Positions 16,459 through 23,725 of a stretch of DNA of 37,170 nt are shown here, one piece after another. Every line of letters begins with the position of its first letter. The first letter of the stretch is position 1. Source of the stretch: an uncultured Alphaproteobacteria bacterium (GTDB taxonomy: Bacteria; Pseudomonadota; Alphaproteobacteria; Rickettsiales; UBA1997); contig CAIZZE010000017.1 of the NCBI GenBank assembly GCA_903937405.1, positions 1 through 37,170 on the forward strand, given 5' to 3'. Under the pieces are notes generated by a model. The model searched no databases. It saw nothing but the letters and a program-made list of their open reading frames with translations, and was not told the origin of the DNA. Both the position numbers and the translations under genes were made by a program.

Positions 16459-17327
16459 GCAAAGATATTACGGAAGCTTTGCGTTTCTATCTCGATAATA
16501 ATTTAGATGAAGTGGTTTCGGAAAATCCGCAAAATTATTTTGCGGAAAAAGATTCAATAAAAAAACCAATCGAAGTAAAAAAACCTGTAGTCACAAATAC
16601 GCCACCAATTCAAAATTTTGTTCGACCACAATTTTCAACAAGCGAGGCACTTTCAACTTTGGCTAAAAAATCTTTACAAATTCCGGCTTCAGATCAGAAA
16701 TTTCAATCATTAAATGAAATTGTAGCTAAAGCTAAAAAAGCTGCTGATGCGGCGCAAAATCTTGCTGAATTACGCAAAGCAGTTGAGAATTTTGATGGCT
16801 GTAATTTGAAAAAAATGGCGACAAACACGGTTTTTTCTGACGGCAGTTCTAATTCCAAAATAATGGTTATTGGCGAAGCGCCGGGAAATCATGAAGATTT
16901 GCAAGGCATTCCATTTTGCGGCGATTCAGGAAAAGTTTTGGACGATATGTTTCGCGCCATCGACATGACGCGCAAAGAAAATTTCTATATTACTAATGTG
17001 ATCTTTTGGCGACCACCCGGAAATCGTCGTCCAACTGATGAAGAATTAGCAATTTGTCGCCCTTTTGTGGAACGTAATATTCAACTTTTAAATCCAGAAG
17101 TTTTGGTTTTAGTTGGCGCAACTTCAATGGCGGCGGTACTTGGAATTCATGATCCAATTGGTCAAGTGCGTGGAAAATTTATGGATTACGCGCCAAAATT
17201 TTTATCGCGTCCAATCAAAAGTTTCACGATTTTTCATCCATCTTATTTAATGCGCCAATCTTCGAAGAAAAAAGTGGCATGGCTTGATATGCTGGCACTG
17301 GAAGAATTTTTAAAAACTAAAAAATAA
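16455..17327 (+). CDS. family-4 uracil-DNA glycosylase
   Basis: A 290-residue uracil-DNA glycosylase of the thermophile/alphaproteobacterial family 4, which removes uracil from DNA. Motif 1 is GEAPGNHEDLQG (140-151), PFCGDSGK follows, and motif 3 is HPSYLMRQ (261-268). Only Cys116, Cys155 and Cys201 stand near the expected iron-sulfur positions. The CxxC of the Thermus enzyme is a single Cys here (DGCNLKK), so whether a 4Fe-4S cluster forms is uncertain. The first 100 residues are a variable Lys/Pro/Ala-rich extension, also seen in alphaproteobacterial members. It overlaps nrdR at its start and hisZ at its end, as part of one tight operon. Confidence 0.88.
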   Translation: MSKDITEALRFYLDNNLDEVVSENPQNYFAEKDSIKKPIEVKKPVVTNTPPIQNFVRPQFSTSEALSTLAKKSLQIPASDQKFQSLNEIVAKAKKAADAAQNLAELRKAVENFDGCNLKKMATNTVFSDGSSNSKIMVIGEAPGNHEDLQGIPFCGDSGKVLDDMFRAIDMTRKENFYITNVIFWRPPGNRRPTDEELAICRPFVERNIQLLNPEVLVLVGATSMAAVLGIHDPIGQVRGKFMDYAPKFLSRPIKSFTIFHPSYLMRQSSKKKVAWLDMLALEEFLKTKK

Positions 17328-18247
17328 TGCAAAAACAACTTTTACCCGTTGGATTTTACGACCTGCTTTTTGATGAAGCAGAAAAAAATCATGAAAATAT
17401 TAACACAGCTTTAGGAGCGTTTTTAAAGGCTGGATATCGTTTGGTGAAAACTCCGCTTGTTGAATTTGAAGATAATTTTTCTAGTGAACAAATGAAAAAT
17501 TCTTTTCGTGCGACTGATGTGATTTCAGGGAAAAATCTGATTTTTAGAAATGACATTACGCTGCAAATTTCACGACTTTTGGCAACGCGTTTAAAAGAAG
17601 AAAAATTGCCATTAAAACTTTGTTATGTTGGTGATGTGCTTTGTACAAAAAGCGAAAATCTTTATGCCGATCGTCAACAAACCCAAGTTGGAGTTGAGTT
17701 GATAGGTTGCGACAAAGAAAAATCAAATTTGGAAATTGTTGAAACTTTGTTGATCGCGCTAAAAAAATTAGAGATGAAAAATTTATTGATAGAATTTTCT
17801 TTGCCCAATTTTTTAGGAATTTTCTTGGATGAAATCGGAGTCACAAAAAAAGCTGAAATTCGGGAAGCGGTGATGAAAAAGAATTTATCAACCATCAAAA
17901 ATCTTGCTGGCAAAAATGCTGAAATAATCAGCAAAATCGTCACTTCCAACGATGATTTGGAAAATCTAGTTCAAGAAATTTCAACTAAAATTAAATCACC
18001 AAAAATTGCCGAAGAGTTAGAAAAAGCTCAAATGATTTCACAATTTTTGAAAGAAAAATTTTCCGAGGTGAAAACGCGTTTTGATTTATTCGGCGATCAC
18101 GAATCTTCATATCACAGCGGAATTTCTTTTGATGTTTTTAGCGGTGATTTTTCTTACGCAATTGCCCGCGGCGGAAGATATGAAATTGAAAAACTTGATG
18201 CAGTTGGAGCGACAATTTATATGAATCGTTTGCGCAGAATCGGGTAG
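17327..18247 (+). CDS. hisZ: ATP phosphoribosyltransferase regulatory subunit
   Basis: A 306-residue catalytically inactive paralogue of histidyl-tRNA synthetase. The class II core is recognisable: LPVGFYDLLFDEAE at the N terminus, FRNDITLQISRL as motif 2, and QVGVELIG further on. The C-terminal anticodon domain is missing, as in HisZ. It partners the short HisG to start histidine synthesis and to sense histidine. hisG is not in the window. Its ATG overlaps the glycosylase stop by one base (TAATG). The motif-3-like region AIARGGRYE is present near the end. Confidence 0.85.
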   Translation: MQKQLLPVGFYDLLFDEAEKNHENINTALGAFLKAGYRLVKTPLVEFEDNFSSEQMKNSFRATDVISGKNLIFRNDITLQISRLLATRLKEEKLPLKLCYVGDVLCTKSENLYADRQQTQVGVELIGCDKEKSNLEIVETLLIALKKLEMKNLLIEFSLPNFLGIFLDEIGVTKKAEIREAVMKKNLSTIKNLAGKNAEIISKIVTSNDDLENLVQEISTKIKSPKIAEELEKAQMISQFLKEKFSEVKTRFDLFGDHESSYHSGISFDVFSGDFSYAIARGGRYEIEKLDAVGATIYMNRLRRIG

Positions 18248-18252
18248 AAATT

Positions 18253-18588
18253 CTATAAGCCAAAAACTTTTTGAGCAGCTCCGAATAACGCCAAAAGCCC
18301 GCTCATGATGACTGACATTTTGATTATGATGTGAGATTCCATGAGTTTCATTTCGGTTCTGACGAGAGCGAATTCTTGCCCAATTTCTTTTCTGAGTAAA
18401 GTAAATTCAGATTCACTTTTTTTCTCCAAGTTCAAAACATCCTGCTTCGTTGCTAAATTACTTTCATTTAATTCCGTAACAATTTCGGCATGAGTTTCAG
18501 CTTGTTCTTGTGTGAAACCGACTTTTTTAAGGCGGTGCATTATTTCGATTTGTGTGAGTGGATGTGGCATAGTTTGTAGTGATAGCAT
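18253..18588 (-). CDS. small coiled-coil protein with a C-terminal membrane anchor (DUF1640-like)
   Basis: A 111-residue protein: a helical start (LKKVGFTQEQAETHAEIVTE), a charged coiled coil at about 45-85 (LATKQDVLNLEKK) and a C-terminal membrane helix at about 90-108. This layout matches the DUF1640/CCDC90-like small proteins frequent in proteobacteria. Their bacterial function is unknown; mitochondrial relatives include the calcium uniporter regulator MCUR1. A second ATG at 18570 would shorten it by six residues. It is convergent with hisZ, five bases apart. Confidence 0.65.
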   Translation of the reverse strand: MLSLQTMPHPLTQIEIMHRLKKVGFTQEQAETHAEIVTELNESNLATKQDVLNLEKKSESEFTLLRKEIGQEFALVRTEMKLMESHIIIKMSVIMSGLLALFGAAQKVFGL

Positions 18589-18606
18589 AAGTTGGTGGAA
18601 CTTAAG

Positions 18607-18661
18607 GGTTAATAATTTCGCTAACTTGGTTTTAGTTAGTTGAAGCGGAAATTATTTAACC
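18607..18661. repeat. imperfect hairpin between the coiled-coil gene and corA
   Basis: GGTTAATAATTTCG (from 18607) pairs with CGGAAATTATTTAACC (ending 18661) with two single-base bulges, and the inner CTAACT pairs with AGTTAG. No T run follows on either strand, so it is not a standard terminator. It lies 23 bases past the corA stop and may stabilise or end that message. Confidence 0.5.
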
Positions 18662-18683
18662 AAAAATATTTGTCAAATAATAA

Positions 18684-19634
18684 CTACAACCACTTATTGC
18701 GTTTAAAAACCCAAATCGTGGCAATTGAAGCTACAGCCATAAGAGTAAGCGCGAAAGGATAACCCAGCATCCAATCTAATTCTGGCATGATTTTGAAGTT
18801 CATTCCATAAATGCTCGCGATCAATGTTGGCGGCATAAAAATCAAAGACGCAACGGTGAAAATTTTGATGACCTTATTTTGTTCAATATTAATCAAACCA
18901 ATAAAGCTGTTTTGTAGATATTCTAAACGCGTAAAATTGAAATTGGCGTGCTCAATTAGTGAGTTGATGTCTTTTACAATAATGCGTAAACGGTTGTAAT
19001 TTTCGACCATCAAATCTTCATTTCTATGGAGCGACGAAATCACGCGCTGCTTGTCAAACAAGGCTTCGCGCAATGACATGGTTAATTCCTGACATTCATT
19101 AATCCGCAAAATCATTTTTTCGTCGAGATTCTGATTATAATTAATTTTTCTGCTGATTTCAGCGGTATAACGCGAAACCGATTCAATTAAATCGGCATCA
19201 AAATCAACGCGCGCTTCCATCAAGGCGATTAAAATTTTTGACGGATTAGAAAAAATCGCCGGAAATTGTTTAATTTTTTTGATGGTTTCCGAAATCACTT
19301 TGCTTTCAAAATAACGCAGGCTGAAAAGCACTTTTTCAGTAACGATAAATGAAATTTCGCTTTCTTCTAATTTGCTAGTTTGCGGAATTAAATTGATGAA
19401 AGTCGAGTTGATTTTAATGATACCAGAATTTTCTAAATAGCGCGAACTAGTTTCGATTTCTTCTTGTTGTTGGCGGGTTGGGAAGGTGATTTTGTAAAAT
19501 TCTTCAACCTGTTTAATTTCATCAATTGTCGGATTTTGTAAATCGATCCAAACCGCTTGCGCTAAATCTTCGACTTCATCGAGAGAGAAAACTTTTTGCT
19601 GAGTATATTCCGGCAGGTGAAAAATTCTGATCAT
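18684..19634 (-). CDS. corA: CorA-family magnesium/cobalt channel
   Basis: A 316-residue CorA channel for Mg2+, Co2+ or Ni2+. A large cytosolic alpha/beta and helical domain (about 1-250) is followed by two membrane helices, with the invariant GMN selectivity motif at 277-279 (YGMNF) between them. The protein ends in the usual basic tail (FKRNKWL). The N terminus begins IRIFHLPEYTQQK. It starts 13 bases after the bamA stop, so it is probably at the end of the bamA transcript. ZntB-type zinc export is a less likely alternative. Confidence 0.93.
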   Translation of the reverse strand: MIRIFHLPEYTQQKVFSLDEVEDLAQAVWIDLQNPTIDEIKQVEEFYKITFPTRQQQEEIETSSRYLENSGIIKINSTFINLIPQTSKLEESEISFIVTEKVLFSLRYFESKVISETIKKIKQFPAIFSNPSKILIALMEARVDFDADLIESVSRYTAEISRKINYNQNLDEKMILRINECQELTMSLREALFDKQRVISSLHRNEDLMVENYNRLRIIVKDINSLIEHANFNFTRLEYLQNSFIGLINIEQNKVIKIFTVASLIFMPPTLIASIYGMNFKIMPELDWMLGYPFALTLMAVASIATIWVFKRNKWL

Positions 19635-19647
19635 AATCTAATCCTTT

Positions 19648-21969
19648 TTAAAAACTTGTTCCAAAACTAAATCGGAAATTTTGGGTTTGATCATAAACTT
19701 CACGCTTGGCGACTTTGGCGAAATCCAGACGGATTGGTCCCAAAGGCGAAGACCAGGCGAGACTAAAGCCGTAAGATGAACGTAGAGATCCAGAATCTGC
19801 AACTTGGGCTCCTTGTTTGCTGATTGAATCAACTCCTTTTACCGTACCATTATCACTAAAGAGAATACCATTAATTCCCAATTCTTTTGGCAAGCCAAGC
19901 GGGAAACGGAATTCTGCGGTTCCGACATAATAAATTTTACCACCGATTACACTGCCGCCAACTGCGCTGCCATTGGTTACAGCGCGTGGTCCCATACCGG
20001 CATATTGGAAACCGCGGAAGTTATTGCCTCCCAAAAAGAAACCGTAATTGCTGCGAACTCCACTTCCGCCAACTGCCTCAATCGCACCACCGCGGGCCAA
20101 AAATTTCAAGATAAAATCTTCGCTGAAAGTTGGCAAATAATATCCGGCGGAACCTTCATGTTTAATAGTGTTGATATCGCCACCCAAGCCGGAATATTCC
20201 TGACTTCCCGAAAGATAATAACCGCTTTTCGGATTCATGCTATTGTCGCGTCTATCATAAAGAAGGCTGTGACCGACGGCGGAATTTACGAAACTGCCTT
20301 CCAAATTTCTCACGCCTAAAGTTGCAGTTGAGTCAACATTGCTGATTGTTTGTTGACTTAAAGAATAGTGAATTTGATGCGACAAAAATTCGGTGATTGC
20401 GTAATTTCCGCGGAAAGTTGCGCCGTTAGAATCTTGATCATAAATCAAGGTATTACGTTTATTTTGCTGATATTTGAAAAGGTCAAAACCGACATCAATT
20501 TGGCGATCCATAAAATAAGGTTTGGTGTAATTTATTTCGCCGGTAAAATTGCTATAAGATTTTTGGATATTTAAACCCAATTCCTGACCCGTTCCATTCA
20601 AGTTACGCTCTTTGATTCCAGCGTTGGTTGTAACTTTATTTACGGTTGAATAACCAAGTCCTAAATTTAATTCGCCGGTTTTTTTCTCTTTTACTTCAAC
20701 TTCTAAATCAACCTTGTCGCTGTCGCCGAGTCTTTTGGTATTTAAAGTAACTTTTTCAAAAAATCCGAGATTTTCCAGACGCTGTTTTGAACGATTGATT
20801 TTAGTGATGTTATAAGGATCACCTTCGCGCAAGCGCAATTCGCGGCGAATAACTTCATCCAAAGTTCGAGTATTTCCGGTGATGCGGATTTGATTGATAT
20901 AAACGCGCGGAGTTTCGTTAATTACAAAATCAATATTCATGATTTTTTTCTCGCGGTCGCGTTTTAAAACTGGCTCAACATTGGCAAAGGCGTAAGATTT
21001 TTCTGACAGAACTTCAACCATTTTTTCAACGGTTTTTTCAATTAATTCTGAATTAAAAACTTTGCCTTTTTTAATCAGAATTTCTTTTTCTAAAATATCG
21101 GCATCAAGTTTTTCAATGTGATTAACTATATTTACTTCTCCAACATTATATTTAATGCCTTCTTCGAGTAAAAAAGTTATGAAAAATTTATCTTTGGTCG
21201 GCGCAATTTGAGCGATTGAGGAAATCGCAGCAAAATCAGCGTAACCTTTGGAGCCATAAAAGCGGCGTAGTTTTTCTTTATCAAATTCCACGCGGTCAGA
21301 ATCGTAAGTGTCGGCGGAAGATAAAAATTTCCACCATTTGCTACGCGCCGTAGTAATTTCTTCGGATAATTCTTTGTCAGGATAAGCTTCATTGCCCACG
21401 AAATAAATATCGGCGATTTTGGCTTTCGGGCCTTCAAAAATATCAAAAATCAGCTCAATTCTATTTTGTTCTTTTTGAATAATTTTTGGTTCAACTTTGG
21501 CTAAAAATCGCCCGGACTTTAAGTAAATATCATTGATGCGTTTGAGATCGTTTTGCAATTTTGCTTTAGTGAAAACCGAGCGTTTTTTTAAAGAAATTTC
21601 ACTTTGCAAAGCTTCATCTTCAATTTTTTTATTTCCGACAATTTTAACATCGGAAATGATTGGGTTTTCTTTTACTTCAACAACAACCTGACCATTTTCG
21701 CGGTAAATTTTTGATTCAGAAAAAAGGTCAGATTCATAAAGTTTTTTTAATGAATCTTGAACTGCTTTTTCCAAGCCTTTTTCTAAGGCATCAACATCGA
21801 GATAAGAATTTATGGTTTCTTCGTCAATTCTTTCATTTCCCTTGATAATAATGGCTTTAGAAGTGGTTTTTTTAACTGGTTTGGCTTTGGCGAAGGCAGA
21901 AAAATTGCACAAAAAAAACGGCAAAAACAGGGACAGGAACAAAGTTGTTTTTGCAGAGTTTTTTAGCAT
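19648..21969 (-). CDS. bamA: outer membrane protein assembly factor BamA
   Basis: A 773-residue Omp85 protein that inserts beta-barrel proteins into the outer membrane. It has a signal peptide (cleavage near FSAFA-KA, about residue 28), five POTRA domains at about 36-430 (for example IIIKGNERIDEETI and INQIRITGNTRT) and a C-terminal barrel from about 440. The barrel carries the lid-loop motif SVIGGKIYYVG-like segment and ends in phenylalanine (FSFGTSF), the recognition signal for the machine itself. It is divergent from the pstS-like gene. The usual neighbours (skp, lpxD, rseP) are absent. Confidence 0.96.
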   Translation of the reverse strand: MLKNSAKTTLFLSLFLPFFLCNFSAFAKAKPVKKTTSKAIIIKGNERIDEETINSYLDVDALEKGLEKAVQDSLKKLYESDLFSESKIYRENGQVVVEVKENPIISDVKIVGNKKIEDEALQSEISLKKRSVFTKAKLQNDLKRINDIYLKSGRFLAKVEPKIIQKEQNRIELIFDIFEGPKAKIADIYFVGNEAYPDKELSEEITTARSKWWKFLSSADTYDSDRVEFDKEKLRRFYGSKGYADFAAISSIAQIAPTKDKFFITFLLEEGIKYNVGEVNIVNHIEKLDADILEKEILIKKGKVFNSELIEKTVEKMVEVLSEKSYAFANVEPVLKRDREKKIMNIDFVINETPRVYINQIRITGNTRTLDEVIRRELRLREGDPYNITKINRSKQRLENLGFFEKVTLNTKRLGDSDKVDLEVEVKEKKTGELNLGLGYSTVNKVTTNAGIKERNLNGTGQELGLNIQKSYSNFTGEINYTKPYFMDRQIDVGFDLFKYQQNKRNTLIYDQDSNGATFRGNYAITEFLSHQIHYSLSQQTISNVDSTATLGVRNLEGSFVNSAVGHSLLYDRRDNSMNPKSGYYLSGSQEYSGLGGDINTIKHEGSAGYYLPTFSEDFILKFLARGGAIEAVGGSGVRSNYGFFLGGNNFRGFQYAGMGPRAVTNGSAVGGSVIGGKIYYVGTAEFRFPLGLPKELGINGILFSDNGTVKGVDSISKQGAQVADSGSLRSSYGFSLAWSSPLGPIRLDFAKVAKREVYDQTQNFRFSFGTSF

Positions 21970-22089
21970 TTATTTTGCTTAAGGTAGAGTGTTGGGAAGG
22001 AAGATTTTATTTAACATATTTTGCAGTTTTTATGATTTCAACACCTTAAACCGGACGCAATTCCATTCTGGCTTAACGCGAAAAAAAAT

Positions 22090-22120
22090 TTGACTTTTGC
22101 AAAAAAAACCTGACTATCTT
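22090..22120 (+). promoter_or_regulatory. candidate promoter of the pstS-like gene
   Basis: TTGACT (22090-22095) is followed, after 19 bases rich in A, by TATCTT (22115-22120). The -35 match is good and the spacing is slightly long. The predicted start near 22127 would give a leader of about 54 bases. I do not see a convincing Pho box. Confidence 0.45.
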
Positions 22121-22180
22121 GCTCGCTTATCTAAGCGATATAACCGTTCCTGCATGGCTAATAATAACTAAACGACGGAT

Positions 22181-23212
22181 ATGTTGCGATTTTTATCTCT
22201 CACAGCTTCAGTGTTTTTACTATTCATTTCTTCAGCGTTGGCGTTTAAGGCTGCGCCAAGAAACCACATTCAAATTGTAGGCTCATCAACCGTTTATCCA
22301 TTTACGGCGGTGATTGCTGAAGCTTTTGGACGTGATACCGAATTTAGAACTCCAATTGTAGAATCAACCGGAACTGGCGGTGGCTTTAAGCTATTTTGCT
22401 CGGGAGTTGGCTTTAACTATCCTGATTTTTCCAATGCTTCCAGAAAAATTGAACCAAGCGAAATTAAAAAATGTGCTGAAAATGGCATTGAAGGAATTGT
22501 CGAAATCAAAATCGGTTATGACGGAATTGTGCTTGCCAACTCAGTTGCCGGAACAAAATATAATTTAACCAAAGAGCAGATTTTTTTAGCTTTAGCGCAA
22601 CAAGTTCCAAGCAAAGATGGAAAATTAATCGCCAATCCTTACCAAAAATGGCAGGATATTGATGCCAGATTGCCAGCAATAAATATCGCAGTTTATGGCC
22701 CGCCAACAACTTCCGGAACAAGAGATGCCTTTGTTGAATTAGTTATGGAAGAACCTTGTTCAAAAATGAAAGAATTTGCCGACGCTTTTCCTGATTCAAA
22801 AATCCGCAAGAAAAAATGCCATGTCATCAGAAGTGACGGCAAATTTATCGAAGCCGGTGAAAATGATAATCTGATCGTACAAAAATTAAAAAATGATAAT
22901 AACGCCTTAGGAATTTTCGGCTTTAGTTTTTTAGAAGAAAATCATGATACAATTCAATCGGCAACAATTAATAATGTTGTTCCGAGTTTTGCTAATATTG
23001 TTTCGGGAGCCTATTCGGTTTCACGTCCGCTTTTCATTTATTTCAAAAAAGAGTATCTGAATCTGATTCCAGGAATGCAAGAATTTGTGCAGGAAATAAT
23101 CAGCAAAAACACGATTGGCGCTGATGGCTACCTGCTGCAAAAAGGTCTCATCCCGTTAACTGATTTAGAACTTAAAAAAGTGCGGGACGAGGTAATGAAT
23201 AATCTTAATTGA
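22181..23212 (+). CDS. pstS: PstS-like phosphate-binding periplasmic protein
   Basis: A 343-residue substrate-binding protein with a signal peptide (MLRFLSLTASVFLLFISSALA). Phosphate-binding signatures are visible: IVGSSTVYPFTAVIAEAFG, ESTGTGGGFKLFCSGVG and the SGTRDAFVELV loop (TTSGTRD). These place it in the PstS/PBP-like II family rather than the sulfate or molybdate groups. The membrane (pstCA) and ATPase (pstB) genes do not follow, so the gene is isolated here. Isolated PstS-like proteins occur in alphaproteobacteria, and the assignment of phosphate as ligand is by family. Confidence 0.88.
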   Translation: MLRFLSLTASVFLLFISSALAFKAAPRNHIQIVGSSTVYPFTAVIAEAFGRDTEFRTPIVESTGTGGGFKLFCSGVGFNYPDFSNASRKIEPSEIKKCAENGIEGIVEIKIGYDGIVLANSVAGTKYNLTKEQIFLALAQQVPSKDGKLIANPYQKWQDIDARLPAINIAVYGPPTTSGTRDAFVELVMEEPCSKMKEFADAFPDSKIRKKKCHVIRSDGKFIEAGENDNLIVQKLKNDNNALGIFGFSFLEENHDTIQSATINNVVPSFANIVSGAYSVSRPLFIYFKKEYLNLIPGMQEFVQEIISKNTIGADGYLLQKGLIPLTDLELKKVRDEVMNNLN

Positions 23213-23311
23213 TTTTTCGTTAGTGTTTTTGGAGTTCTTCGTTTAGCCGGTCTTTTTTAAGACCGACTTTGTGGTAGATTCCTTGTCTTAACTACTAAAT
23301 ATCTAACTAAC

Positions 23312-23371
23312 ATGATCTTTATTCCACTCGCAGTGTTAGTTACGTTATCCGTAGTTTCTTCATTGAGCTAA
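23312..23371 (+). CDS. possible 19-residue hydrophobic peptide
   Basis: ATG 23312 opens a 19-codon frame (MIFIPLAVLVTLSVVSSLS) ending TAA, almost entirely hydrophobic. It lies at the start of a structured intergenic segment that ends in a strong terminator at 23475. It could be a leader peptide, a small membrane peptide or chance. There is no clear ribosome site, so confidence is low. Confidence 0.2.
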   Translation: MIFIPLAVLVTLSVVSSLS

Positions 23372-23475
23372 GGTAACATAATCGTCTTTTCCTTTATGGA
23401 AAGATGAGGGGTTTATCCAAGCGATAACTTCTTTTCACGAGGCCCGTCACAAGGAATCTTGTGGCGGGTTTTTCT
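23315..23475 (+). ncRNA. candidate small RNA between pstS and uvrA
   Basis: The segment ends in a strong terminator, so some transcript must arrive there. Upstream of that stem are two further hairpins: TCTTTTCC with GGAAAGA around TTTAT (about 23385-23404) and TTATC with GATAA (about 23413-23427). The pstS coding region stops 230 bases earlier, so this is either a long structured 3' UTR or a separate RNA. A TTGTCT/TAACAT pair near 23283-23313 (19-base spacing) is a weak promoter candidate. It matches no RNA class I know. Confidence 0.35.
23443..23475 (+). terminator. strong rho-independent terminator
   Basis: CCCGTCACAAG (23443-23453) pairs with CTTGTGGCGGG (23458-23468) through 11 pairs including one wobble, with a GAAT loop and then TTTTTCTTT. 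It ends the transcript that covers the pstS-uvrA gap. Confidence 0.85.
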
Positions 23476-23489
23476 TTGGCTTGCTTACG

Positions 23490-23607
23490 AAATCACCCGT
23501 CTGACTGCTGTGCAGTCATCCACCCTCTTTTTCAAAGAGGGGCTTAAACCGAACTCGGACAAAAGCCCTCTTTGAAAAAGAGGGTGGCGCAAAGCGCCGG
23601 GTGATTT
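23490..23607. repeat. cloverleaf-like palindromic element
   Basis: An outer stem (AAATCACCCG at 23490 with CGGGTGATTT ending 23607) encloses three hairpins. These are TGACTGC/GCAGTCA (23502-23518), a perfect 22-bp stem (23520-23541 with 23566-23587) and GGCGC/GCGCC (23586-23598). This is the architecture of a dispersed palindromic repeat or a transposase-dependent miniature element. No gene lies in it. Other copies would have to be sought outside the window. Confidence 0.85.
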
Positions 23608-23725
23608 TTTAAACTCGAATTCTAAAGAAATTTCACCACCACAAAATTTTTCTATTTAAGAATTAAGAATAATGAATTAAGAATTGATACCTTGGTTCAA
23701 ATCACATTTTAAAATACACATTTCC

